Of a stretch of DNA of 64,000 bases, positions 45,532 through 53,742 are shown one piece after another. The position numbers were made by a program, and so were the translations under genes. Source of the stretch: Shewanella waksmanii ATCC BAA-643 (GTDB taxonomy: Bacteria; Pseudomonadota; Gammaproteobacteria; Enterobacterales; Shewanellaceae). Location: positions 1-64,000 of the forward strand of contig NZ_JAEH01000029.1 of the NCBI RefSeq assembly GCF_000518805.1, read 5' to 3'. How positions within the stretch are numbered: the first letter of the stretch is position 1; each line of letters starts with the position of its first letter. A model generated the notes under the pieces. It saw only the letters and a list, made by a program, of their open reading frames with translations. It ran no database searches and had not been told where the DNA came from.

Positions 45532-46167
45532 TTAGTTTGCTAACGGCATGTTTTTCATACCGATAACACGTTTAATAGCTTGTAAATAGTTGATGTTTTC
45601 TACGCCTTCTAGCTGCACATCCTTAATGGTTTTTTGAATATCTTCTAGCTCAGTAGATTCGCTGTTAATGCTGACAATCTTGGCACCATTAACCAGCACA
45701 TTGGCCACTTCACAAATGGTGTCGTTAACCATATAGCCAAAGCGTTGCTTGTGAATTTTTACCGCTTGCAAATCAGCGTGGGCATCAATAATGGCGATGA
45801 ACTCGTCAAAGCTGTATTGGTTTTGAGTCAGTTCAGGAAGTTCGACCATAAAGGCAGGAAAAATCTCTTCAACCAGCTGGGCTCGGCTAATGGGGAACTC
45901 GGCTTTGAGCTTTGGATCCCATTGCTCAAGTCCATCTACGGTTTGTACATAAGATTTCACATCCATCTTGCCATCGCGAATTTTGGTGTTATTGAGATCA
46001 TTGGTACGCGACATGATATAGATTTCATCGCTTTCGCGATGCCAAACTTTTTCTGGAACCGGATTAGACAAGCGTGCCATACGCTCTGCTGCGGCGCTAA
46101 AGTCTTGACCAAAGGTACGAAATTCAAATCGAGGCTTAGATATTTCACCAATTTTAAGTGCTGACAT
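45532..46167 (-). CDS. Divergent CYTH-like protein, first gene of the operon
   Basis: 211-residue cytoplasmic protein. Features resembling the CYTH fold: RFEFRTF near the N terminus (in place of ExExK), DEIYIMSRTNDLNNTKIRDGKMDVKSYV (x-D-x-Y-...-N-x-K-I-R) and a later FGYMVNDTICEVANVLVNG strand pair (conserved E before the last strands). The match is weaker than for the adjacent canonical CYTH gene. If correct, two different CYTH proteins are made from one transcript. No other family is apparent. Confidence 0.55.
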   Translation of the reverse strand: MSALKIGEISKPRFEFRTFGQDFSAAAERMARLSNPVPEKVWHRESDEIYIMSRTNDLNNTKIRDGKMDVKSYVQTVDGLEQWDPKLKAEFPISRAQLVEEIFPAFMVELPELTQNQYSFDEFIAIIDAHADLQAVKIHKQRFGYMVNDTICEVANVLVNGAKIVSINSESTELEDIQKTIKDVQLEGVENINYLQAIKRVIGMKNMPLAN

Positions 46168-46488
46168 TGAGGTTTCCTTACAAGTATTTGTGTTTGTTTG
46201 GACTGCCTAAATACAGTACTGACAAAATCGTCAACAAAAATCGATCTAGATCAAGTTTTATTAAAATTAGTTTAGATCTAATCTTACATTCAATTTCATT
46301 TTTTGATGTTTACTATAAATTAAATTCAATTAAAACAGTGTTTTGATTTGATCGTTTTTACTGGTTGCTTTCTTTTGTTTATTTTTTATTTAAAACTAAA
46401 AGTATTTTTTGTTGATCTTGATCGCCTTTTTATTAAGCCAATATGGGTAAAGTTGTTTTACAGTTAATTCGCTTAGGGAATAAGAATA
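46168..46488. other. AT-rich divergent promoter region
   Basis: 321 bases between the CYTH operon (leftward) and the SLC13-type transporter (rightward). It is strongly AT-rich. It contains an FNR-like palindrome at 46241-46254 and a weaker relative (TTGAT-CTTG-ATCGC) at 46412-46425. Confidence 0.65.
46241..46254. promoter_or_regulatory. FNR/EtrA-like box in the CYTH/transporter intergenic region
   Basis: TCGAT-CTAG-ATCAA, one mismatch from TTGAT-N4-ATCAA, 74 bases before the CYTH operon start. Oxygen-linked control is possible but unproven. Confidence 0.35.
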
Positions 46489-48090
46489 ATGTCTAAAACT
46501 GAAGTGCCCCAAACCGACCCGCTCGATATGAGCCAATATCGAATGGAAACGCTCCCCGTTAGGTCAAAAAGTCGTTTCGAACTCTGGTTGGCACAAGCAG
46601 GTATTTGGATCGCTCTAGCGGTATTTGTGGGCATTCTTATGGCAGAGCCGGCGAGCTTTTTAGTTAACTTTGACCCACAAACATTAAGTCAGACCGCACT
46701 AGAGCGGTTTGAAACCGATGGTCTCGCTATGTTTAGTGCTCGCGGCACTGCAATGCTTGCCATTTTTTGTGCCGCAGTCATTTTGTGGATCACCGAGCCC
46801 ATTCCCAACTACTTAACCTCGCTGATGGTGATTATTGCGATGGTGCTAACTGGAGTATTACCGGAAAAAGTGGCTTATGCCCAGTTAGGTCATCCGATTA
46901 TGTGGCTCAATATCCTGTCATTTATTCTCGCGTCTATGTTAGTGACTTCCGGCGCTGCCAAACGCTTTGCGCTATGGTTCATTTGCCGATTTGGCACCAG
47001 TGCAACACCGATTTTTTATAGCTTTATGGTGATCAATTTAGTGCTGTCCGCGTTTATTTCAGCCACCACCGCTAAAGCCGCCATTCTGATGCCGATTTTC
47101 ATGGTGATTGCAGCGGTATATGGCGCCCGTGGCGGTGACAATAAAAACAACTTTGGCCGTAACTTAGTGCTGCAAAATTTACTGCAAATTAATCTGTGTG
47201 CCGGCGCGTTTGTGACAGGCTCTGGCGCTAACCTGTTGGCAGCGAGTTTGATTGCCGGGGCGATAGGCGGCAGCTTTTTCTTTGCAGACTGGATGATTGT
47301 CGCACTGCCGATTGTGCTGTGTATGATTGTCATTGGTTGGCTAGTGGCGACTAAAATCTTCTTTCCTTTAGCACCAGAAGAGCGCTTGCCGCAGATTGAA
47401 GGTGGCATGGAGCGTTTGCAATCTGAGCTCGATAAAATGGGCAAGGTGTCGTGGCGTGAAATCAAATCTCTAGTGATATTTGTCACCATCTTATTCTTTT
47501 GGGCTACGGATAAATACCATGGAGTCAGTGCCACAGCGATTGCCTTTATTGGCGCCATCGTTGCCCTGTGTCCACGTATTGGTGTGGTGAACTGGAATGA
47601 GGTGGATGTGCCCTGGCATTTACTGCTATTTTCAGCGGGAGCGTACACTTTAGGTGCTGGTTTTAAACAGACTGATTTACCGAATCTGGCGGTGAATTTC
47701 AGCCTGGAGTATTTTGGTTTAGATGAAAGTACACCGTTTAGCGTGTTCTACATTGCGCTTACAGGGGCGATGTTATTGTCATCACTGGTATTTCAGTCCA
47801 AGACCATGCGGACTATGTTGTTTGTGCCGATTGCTATCGGTATTGCGCAGCGATTTGATTTTCCCATTATGAGCTTGGCGTTGCCGGTGGCGTTACTCAT
47901 TGAACATGTTTACGTTTTACCGTTTAATAGTAAGCCTGCGTTGTTACTATATTCGACCGATCATTATAGTTTGAGTGATACCTTCAAGTTTGGCTTCACC
48001 ATGTTGATGATTGGTTGGGCAAGCAGTATTTTAATGGGTGAGACTTGGTTTAAATGGTTAGGTTACGCACCCAATGGTGTATTCTGGTAG
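46489..48090 (+). CDS. SLC13/DASS-type sodium:anion symporter
   Basis: 533 residues, about 11-12 membrane helices, with a 35-residue polar N terminus. DASS features: ILWITEPIPNYLTSLMVI near the first helices, SAFISATTAKAAILMPI (the SNT-like sodium/substrate loop, here SAT) and the duplicate region GSGANLLAAS and SSLVFQSKTM. Family members carry di-/tricarboxylates, sulfate or phosphate. The divergent CYTH operon and nearby phosphate genes make phosphate, or a phosphate-like oxyanion, a reasonable guess, but substrate is not determined by the sequence. Confidence 0.85.
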   Translation: MSKTEVPQTDPLDMSQYRMETLPVRSKSRFELWLAQAGIWIALAVFVGILMAEPASFLVNFDPQTLSQTALERFETDGLAMFSARGTAMLAIFCAAVILWITEPIPNYLTSLMVIIAMVLTGVLPEKVAYAQLGHPIMWLNILSFILASMLVTSGAAKRFALWFICRFGTSATPIFYSFMVINLVLSAFISATTAKAAILMPIFMVIAAVYGARGGDNKNNFGRNLVLQNLLQINLCAGAFVTGSGANLLAASLIAGAIGGSFFFADWMIVALPIVLCMIVIGWLVATKIFFPLAPEERLPQIEGGMERLQSELDKMGKVSWREIKSLVIFVTILFFWATDKYHGVSATAIAFIGAIVALCPRIGVVNWNEVDVPWHLLLFSAGAYTLGAGFKQTDLPNLAVNFSLEYFGLDESTPFSVFYIALTGAMLLSSLVFQSKTMRTMLFVPIAIGIAQRFDFPIMSLALPVALLIEHVYVLPFNSKPALLLYSTDHYSLSDTFKFGFTMLMIGWASSILMGETWFKWLGYAPNGVFW

Positions 48091-48134
48091 TGCATCGACG
48101 TAGTATTTTTAATGATTGTCAGGCGAGATAAAGT

Positions 48135-49157
48135 ATGAGTGCCAAGAACAATGAAATTCGCAGTAAGCTAGCGCTGTTACAGCTAGCAGAAGAGCTTGGT
48201 AGTATTAGTAAGGCCTGTGAGATAATGGGCTATAGTCGTGACAGTTATTACCGCTTTAAAAAGCAATATGCCACAGCCGGCGAGCGTGGCCTGAAAAACC
48301 TCTCGCGCAAGAAGCCGGCACTGAAAAACCGAGTGTCTGCCGAAGTAGAAGAGCAGGTGATAGAGATTGCGCTCGACTATCCCAATTATGGTCAGGCCAA
48401 AGTCGCCGAGCTACTGACTGCCCGCGGCTGCAATGTGTCGGCATCGGGAGTGAGAACAATATGGGTGCGGCATAACTTAGAGACTCGCAAAAACCGACTG
48501 TTAGCCCTTAATGCCAAGCTTAAACATGAGCAGTCTTGGTCCCCCCTAGAGCAGCAGCATCTTGAGCAACTACACAAGCTCACTCCAGATGATCCGGTAT
48601 TTGAATGCCTTTTCCCCGGCGATATCTGCGTGCAGGATACCTTTGATTTGGGGGATATAGCCCCGCTAGGTCAGCTTTATCAGCACACGTTTGTCGATGG
48701 TTATAGCCAATATGCGATTGCGGTGGTGATGACCGACAACAGTTCGGCATCGGCGGCCGAATTTTTGCAAAATATCGTTCAGCCTTGGTATCAGTCACAG
48801 CAGTTACCTATCAATAGTATCTTAACCGATAGAGGTACCGAGTTTTCGGGTAAAAAGGGCGCCGCATTTAATGACGTATTGGCGCAAAGCCAGATTAAGC
48901 ACATTCAAATGCGTGCGTATAACGGTCCGGTCGTGAATGGTTTAGCTGCGCGATTTCAGGCGTTTGCCCACAACGCATTTTTTGAACCTTTCTTAAAGGC
49001 CAATAAGGTGACGTCGTTAGCGGAGCTCAATCAACATTTTGCCCAGTGGCAGCACGATTACAACGTTAATCAGCCCCTATCTGGCAGGTATACCTTAGGT
49101 AAAACCGCTACCGAAGTGCTAGACAGCAGCCGCCACTTGATAAGTGGCGTGGAGTAA
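48135..49157 (+). CDS. IS481-like DDE transposase-derived protein lacking the catalytic Glu
   Basis: 340 residues: an N-terminal HTH (LGSISKACEIMGYSRDSYYRFKK), an HTH_Tnp-type linker, and an rve integrase core with D168 (VQDTF) and D232 (ILTDRGTEFSG). The third acidic residue, normally in NGxxERF, is replaced: NGLAARF at 268-274 has Ala272. The ORF is full length and uninterrupted. No terminal inverted repeats or target duplication are visible immediately around it. It may be a domesticated DNA-binding protein or a recently inactivated insertion. It follows the SLC13-type gene after 44 bases. Confidence 0.82.
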   Translation: MSAKNNEIRSKLALLQLAEELGSISKACEIMGYSRDSYYRFKKQYATAGERGLKNLSRKKPALKNRVSAEVEEQVIEIALDYPNYGQAKVAELLTARGCNVSASGVRTIWVRHNLETRKNRLLALNAKLKHEQSWSPLEQQHLEQLHKLTPDDPVFECLFPGDICVQDTFDLGDIAPLGQLYQHTFVDGYSQYAIAVVMTDNSSASAAEFLQNIVQPWYQSQQLPINSILTDRGTEFSGKKGAAFNDVLAQSQIKHIQMRAYNGPVVNGLAARFQAFAHNAFFEPFLKANKVTSLAELNQHFAQWQHDYNVNQPLSGRYTLGKTATEVLDSSRHLISGVE

Positions 49158-49193
49158 CTGCTGAGCTAAGGCGGTGACGGTCAACGTGCGCCG

Positions 49194-50564
49194 CTAATAC
49201 CTTGGTAAACTAATGGTAACCTTTAGGCCATGAGGCTGCGCATTACTGGCGCGGATGGTGCCTTGGTGCGCATCGATTGCCGCCTTAGTGATGGCCAAGC
49301 CTAATCCCCAGCCACCCGACTCTCTTTCTCGCGCTGTTTGCGGACGATAGAACGGCTCAAATATTGATAGCAAATCTTGCTCATCTTCAATACCCGGACC
49401 ATCATCAAGAATGATTAACTCCACCGTGGGGCCGTTGTTGCGCGCAGAGATGGATATTTGCTTATCGGCATAGCGAATTGCGTTGCGCAGTAAGTTTTCC
49501 ACTGCACGAGCCAATGGCCGCGGGTAAGTGGGCAACATAATATCGTCATCAATCTCAATCGCCAGCTGTTTTTGCTGTTGCTCAGCTTCAAAGTCGGCGT
49601 CATCGAGCACTTGGGTTAATGTTTCGTTGAGTGCTAATGAATGTTTAGAGTCATTAAAATTCAGTTTTACCCGTGATAACTCCAGCAGCTCGCCAATCAT
49701 TTGATCAAGTTGTTCGGCTTCATAGCTAATTCGTTCTATCTCGCTAGAGCTTTGCTCTTTTTTGCGCGCTAAAGCTAACGCCAATTGCAGCCGAGTGAGC
49801 GGCGTGCGCAGCTCGTGGGAGATATCACTGATAAGTCGTTGTTGGCTATTGACCATGTTTTCAACGGCATCCGCCATGCCATTAAAGGCTTGCGCGAGCT
49901 GTCCAAGCTCATCGGTGCGTTTGCTCGTGCTGGCATCCACGCGGTGCTTAAGATCGCCCCTAGCTAAGGTTTCAGCGCTTTGTTTTAACGAGCGCAAAGG
50001 CTTGCCCAAATGCCACGCAAGGAGACCACATAGCAATCCTGATAGCAGGATTGCTAAGCTTAATGTCAGCAGTTTATTTTCAGCAAAGAAGAAAAACCAC
50101 GGCCGTGGATGATGATCATCAATACGACCATAAAGGCTATAACTTTTGCCTCTTGCGCTGAATTCATAGGGGCCAAAGATCAGCTCATTTTTAAATTGGT
50201 GACTGATTGGGTGGTTGGCTTCTTCGGCCATTAGAATAAAGCGGCGCATTCCCCGCGACATGCGGTCCCGGTTAATTACTTGGCCCTGATCGTTGAGCAA
50301 ATAGATACGCAGTGGTTTGCCGCGAAAGTTCTTGAGTTCGCGAAAGTGCCTAAAATGACGCTGTTCTAGTAAATCGGGTTGCTCGACAATGCGGTTGGCA
50401 ATGCGCGACAGTAAGGATTCAAGGTGCGGTGGCAGCGGGGCTTGGTCGTGGTTCTGTTGCAGTAATGGTAGCAAGCCTACCGCAGCGATAATTAAGCTAC
50501 TGCACAGCCAAAAGCCGAGCAGTAACTTAATAAATATACGGTTGGGCGTGGTGCTTAATATCAT
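49194..50564 (-). CDS. cpxA: Envelope-stress sensor histidine kinase CpxA
   Basis: 456 residues, the E. coli CpxA length. TM1 (about 9-30), a periplasmic sensor (about 31-160) and TM2 (about 161-187) are followed by HAMP, a dimerisation/phosphoacceptor motif ISDISHELRTPLTRLQLALAL and the ATPase N-box LLRNAIRYA. It is co-transcribed with cpxR, with one base between the stop of cpxR and its ATG. CpxP is encoded divergently. It phosphorylates CpxR in response to misfolded envelope proteins. Confidence 0.93.
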   Translation of the reverse strand: MILSTTPNRIFIKLLLGFWLCSSLIIAAVGLLPLLQQNHDQAPLPPHLESLLSRIANRIVEQPDLLEQRHFRHFRELKNFRGKPLRIYLLNDQGQVINRDRMSRGMRRFILMAEEANHPISHQFKNELIFGPYEFSARGKSYSLYGRIDDHHPRPWFFFFAENKLLTLSLAILLSGLLCGLLAWHLGKPLRSLKQSAETLARGDLKHRVDASTSKRTDELGQLAQAFNGMADAVENMVNSQQRLISDISHELRTPLTRLQLALALARKKEQSSSEIERISYEAEQLDQMIGELLELSRVKLNFNDSKHSLALNETLTQVLDDADFEAEQQQKQLAIEIDDDIMLPTYPRPLARAVENLLRNAIRYADKQISISARNNGPTVELIILDDGPGIEDEQDLLSIFEPFYRPQTARERESGGWGLGLAITKAAIDAHQGTIRASNAQPHGLKVTISLPRY

Positions 50565-50565
50565 G

Positions 50566-51249
50566 TTAAGTCAGCCAAATATAACCTTTGCCGCGAATGG
50601 TTTTTACCCGTGGGCGGCCATCGGTGCGCTCAGGTAGCTTCTTACGCAAATTAGATAAATGCATATCTAGGCTGCGGTCAAAAGGCATCAGCTTTTTACC
50701 CAACACTTTCTCGCTGAGCTGGTCTTTACTGATTAACTCGCCAGCGTGCTGGATCATTTCTAGTAGCAGCCCAAACTCGGTGCCGGTTAAGATGAGGGAT
50801 TGCTCTTGGCAGTATACCTCTTGGCGACTGGCATCCAGTTTGATATCGCCAAACTCCAGTACCGTGTTGGCGCTCTCTTCTGTCGTGTGATGAGTGCGGC
50901 GAATAATGGCTTTAATTCTGGCCACGAGTTCACGGTCATTAAATGGCTTGGGCAGGTAGTCATCGGCGCCAATTTCTAAACCCACCACTCTATCTATTTC
51001 GTCGCCACGTGCGGTGAGCATTAATACGGGGGTTTGCTTCTGTGCGCGTAGGGCTTTGAGAACCTCAAAGCCATTCATTTGCGGTAGCATCACATCTAGC
51101 AAGATAAGATCGAAAGATTGAGTAAGCGCTAGATTTAATCCACTTTGGCCATCGTGGGCTAAAGTCAGCTCAAATCCTTCTAACTCTAATAACTGAGCCA
51201 GTAACTCGGCAAGGCCAAGATCATCGTCAATTAGTAATATGTGGCTCAT
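50566..51249 (-). CDS. cpxR: Response regulator CpxR
   Basis: 227 residues: receiver domain (LLIDDDLGLAELLAQLLE; phospho-acceptor Asp in FDLILLDVMLPQMNGFEVL) and an OmpR-type winged-helix DNA-binding domain (GTEFGLLLEMIQHAGELISKDQLSEKVL). It is the first gene of cpxRA, divergent from cpxP. Two CpxR boxes lie in the shared intergenic region, implying autoregulation. Confidence 0.94.
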   Translation of the reverse strand: MSHILLIDDDLGLAELLAQLLELEGFELTLAHDGQSGLNLALTQSFDLILLDVMLPQMNGFEVLKALRAQKQTPVLMLTARGDEIDRVVGLEIGADDYLPKPFNDRELVARIKAIIRRTHHTTEESANTVLEFGDIKLDASRQEVYCQEQSLILTGTEFGLLLEMIQHAGELISKDQLSEKVLGKKLMPFDRSLDMHLSNLRKKLPERTDGRPRVKTIRGKGYIWLT

Positions 51250-51318
51250 GCGCTACCTCTTTGAAATGTATATCTAGTGCCAGTATACCCATTTAGACGT
51301 CAATTGCAGTCTAGCTAT

Positions 51319-51333
51319 GTAATTCTGTGTAAA
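51319..51333. promoter_or_regulatory. CpxR box 1
   Basis: GTAAT-TCTGT-GTAAA, one mismatch from the GTAAA-N5-GTAAA consensus, in the cpxR/cpxP divergent region. Confidence 0.6.
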
Positions 51334-51382
51334 GTTTGGCGGATAGGCTAGTTTCAGCGCTGACACAGTTGTTTGCAACATA

Positions 51383-51397
51383 TTTACAGTGATTTAC
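51383..51397. promoter_or_regulatory. CpxR box 2, perfect match
   Basis: TTTAC-AGTGA-TTTAC, which on the other strand is an exact GTAAA-N5-GTAAA. It lies 71 bases before cpxP. Confidence 0.75.
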
Positions 51398-51467
51398 CTT
51401 AGCTAAACCCTCAATTACATTGCAAGGTCTAAACTGGTAGCAACTTCATCGACAAGAGAGAAACATT

Positions 51468-51944
51468 ATGAATACTCGTCAACTTAAAGCAGGTGTTATT
51501 GCCCTACTCGCCAGTTCAGCCGTGATGATGGCGCCGGCAACTTATGCTAATGATAATGGCCAACAAAAAAGTGGCTACCATCAGATGGAGCGTGGTGGAC
51601 ACCATGGCAATCTGAAAAAGATGTTCCGCGGTTTGGATTTAACTGATGAGCAGCGTGAACAGGTTAAAACCATTGTTAAGCAGACCCGCGAAGATGTAAA
51701 AGCTCTAGGTGCAAGCAATGAAGATCGCCAAAGCCATAAAGCTGATATGCTAGCGCTAATCACGGCAGACGGTTTTGATGAAGCGCAAGCTGCGCAGCTA
51801 CTTGATGCCAAGCAGCAAAAGCGTCAACAGGCTGGTGTCATTATGCTTAAAGCACAAAATCAGGTTTATCAATTGCTAACCCCTGAGCAACAAGAGAAAT
51901 TCAAAGCTAACTTTGAGAAAAAGGGTAAGCGTAAACACAGGTAA
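51468..51944 (+). CDS. cpxP: Periplasmic stress protein CpxP/Spy-like
   Basis: 158 residues with a signal peptide (cut near TYA|NDN at about residue 27). It contains the LTxxQ family motifs as LDLTDEQREQVKTIV and LLTPEQQEKF, and a His/Gly-rich patch (GHHGNLKKMF). CpxP inhibits CpxA and acts as an envelope chaperone; Spy is the related ATP-independent chaperone. The divergent cpxRA pair and two CpxR boxes support CpxP. Confidence 0.9.
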   Translation: MNTRQLKAGVIALLASSAVMMAPATYANDNGQQKSGYHQMERGGHHGNLKKMFRGLDLTDEQREQVKTIVKQTREDVKALGASNEDRQSHKADMLALITADGFDEAQAAQLLDAKQQKRQQAGVIMLKAQNQVYQLLTPEQQEKFKANFEKKGKRKHR

Positions 51945-51976
51945 AGTCGGCCACATTTGACTTATTTGATGTAAAC

Positions 51977-52021
51977 TAACGTTATATGCTTCCCCCTACA
52001 TAAAGTAGTGATATAACGTTA
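51977..52021 (+). promoter_or_regulatory. Inverted repeat that buries the fieF start codon
   Basis: TAACGTTATAT (51977-51987) and ATATAACGTTA (52011-52021) are exactly complementary; the right arm includes the A of the fieF ATG. A nested CTAC/GTAG pair lies in the loop. No clear SD is visible. It could be an RNA hairpin gating translation, or a pair of TAACGTTA DNA sites. Confidence 0.5.
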
Positions 52022-52896
52022 TGACGCAAGCTTCCCAATATGACTTTTGGGTAAAACTAGCCAGCCGCGCTGCTGTCGCTACCGCTTTTACCCTGATTAT
52101 TATCAAACTGGCCGCCTGGATTTATTCAGGTTCGGCCAGTATGCTCGCCTCTCTCACAGACTCCTTTGCCGATGCACTCGCATCAATCGTTAATTTTATT
52201 GCGATTCGTTACGCCATTGTCCCGGCTGACAAAGACCATAGGTATGGCCATGGTAAGGCCGAACCTTTAGCCGCCTTGGCGCAATCGGCGTTTATTCTTG
52301 GTACCGCCTTCTTATTGTTATTTCATGGCGGCGATCGTCTCATCAACCCGGCACCAGTAAATAGCCCTATGTTGGGCGTCGTCGTTTCAATTATTGCCAT
52401 CATATTGACCTTTGCTTTGGTGATGTTGCAGAAAAAGGCGGTAGCCGCTACCTCCAGCACTGTGATTGAGGCAGATGCCTTGCACTACAAATCTGATTTA
52501 CTGCTCAATGCGGCGGTATTGCTGGCTTTGGTGCTGGCCTATTACGGCTGGTGGTGGGCTGATGGTTTGTTTGCTGTGCTGATCGCCTTGTTTATTGGCC
52601 AGCAAGCAATTGATTTAGGGTATCGCTCGATTCAGAGTTTGTTAGACAGAGAGCTGGAACCTGAGGTGAGAGCCCAAATTGCCAGTCATATTAATCAAGA
52701 TGACCGCATTATTGGTTTTCACGACCTGCGTACCCGCGAATCGGGCAAAACAACTTTTGTGCAATTTCACCTTGAGTTAGATGGTAACTTAAGCCTGCAT
52801 CAGGCCCATGAGATTGCCGATGCCGCTGAGCATCGAGTTGCAGCCCTGTTTGATGATGCTGAGGTGATTGTTCATCAAGATCCCGCCAGGAATTAG
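52021..52896 (+). CDS. fieF: Cation-efflux pump FieF (YiiP), CDF family
   Basis: 291 residues, six membrane helices and a cytoplasmic C-terminal domain. The transport-site residues of YiiP are present: DSFADALAS in TM2 (D-x3-D) and HYKSD in TM5 (H-x3-D). It exports Fe(II)/Zn(II) by proton exchange. The cpxP-fieF order is the same as in E. coli. The start is the ATG inside the inverted repeat. Confidence 0.94.
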   Translation: MTQASQYDFWVKLASRAAVATAFTLIIIKLAAWIYSGSASMLASLTDSFADALASIVNFIAIRYAIVPADKDHRYGHGKAEPLAALAQSAFILGTAFLLLFHGGDRLINPAPVNSPMLGVVVSIIAIILTFALVMLQKKAVAATSSTVIEADALHYKSDLLLNAAVLLALVLAYYGWWWADGLFAVLIALFIGQQAIDLGYRSIQSLLDRELEPEVRAQIASHINQDDRIIGFHDLRTRESGKTTFVQFHLELDGNLSLHQAHEIADAAEHRVAALFDDAEVIVHQDPARN

Positions 52897-53048
52897 TATT
52901 AACGTGCTGGCCACGAATTGCATTGAGTGGTCAGCTATTACTAGGTTATATGGCGGTTTGGTGTGAGTGAAACGGGCATAAATTCCACATAGATCCCAAA
53001 TCGAGGAATTATTTTACTGCCAATTTGTGAGTGGTTCTCCTAGACTTT

Positions 53049-53066
53049 ATTCTTCAATTGAAGAAT
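53049..53066. promoter_or_regulatory. Operator palindrome of the TetR-RND operon
   Basis: Perfect 18-base palindrome with arms ATTCTTCAA/TTGAAGAAT, 20 bases before the TetR start. A partial copy (AATCGAGGAATTAT) lies near 52999. Likely autoregulatory operator. Confidence 0.6.
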
Positions 53067-53085
53067 TATCTTGGTAGCGACGAAT

Positions 53086-53742
53086 ATGACCACCAGTACT
53101 CACGCGAAAGTTGGCCGTCCCCGCGGGGATAATCAAATTCGGGCTAAGTTACTTGATGCCGCACGCACATTATTTATTGAGCGTGAATATGGCCAAGTGA
53201 CTGTGCGGGATATTGCCAAATTGGCCGCCACCGATCCGGCGATGATCCGTTACTACTTTGGCAACAAGCAAAGCTTGTTTTCAGCCATGTTGCAAGAAAC
53301 AGCCATGCCAGTTATTGCACAGTTGCAGCAAAGCCGCAGCGAGCTGGGTGCCGATAGCCCCGCCAAGTTAATGCAAACTTACTATAGTGTGATGCAACAC
53401 CATCCTCATTTTCCACGGTTAATGTTTCGCTTAGCTGGACTCGACCGCAGTAATCCCGATAACCAAGCGGTACTGAGTGCCTTTCATCGTGTGGTGCAAA
53501 TTGATCATATGATGATGTTTGAACAATTACAGCATCAAGGTGTCCTACGTGACGATGTCGACGGCAGGTGTGCTCAATTGAGCTTTTTCGCCATGATGGT
53601 GTTCCCATTTCTAATCCCAGACAATGTACTGAAAAATTTTGCTATTGAGTTAACGCCAGAATTTTTAAGTCAGTTGGCGCAGCAAAATGCTAATTTGCTA
53701 AATCGAGGCCTGATGGCCACTAAGGAAGAGTCAAATGCATGA
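53086..53742 (+). CDS. TetR-family repressor of the RND operon
   Basis: About 218 residues; HTH TVRDIAKLAATDPAMIRYYFGNKQSLFSAML (about residues 35-65). The ATG at 53086 is preferred to an upstream TTG. It is the first gene of TetR-MFP-RND; its stop overlaps the adaptor start by 8 bases. The usual role is repression until the pump's substrate binds. Confidence 0.88.
   Translation: MTTSTHAKVGRPRGDNQIRAKLLDAARTLFIEREYGQVTVRDIAKLAATDPAMIRYYFGNKQSLFSAMLQETAMPVIAQLQQSRSELGADSPAKLMQTYYSVMQHHPHFPRLMFRLAGLDRSNPDNQAVLSAFHRVVQIDHMMMFEQLQHQGVLRDDVDGRCAQLSFFAMMVFPFLIPDNVLKNFAIELTPEFLSQLAQQNANLLNRGLMATKEESNA

Noticed and set aside
49131-49149. CGCCACTT/AAGTGGCG hairpin at the end of the transposase-like ORF
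   Set aside because: Lies inside the last codons with no T-run and no matching copy at the left end, so it is neither a terminator nor a terminal inverted repeat.
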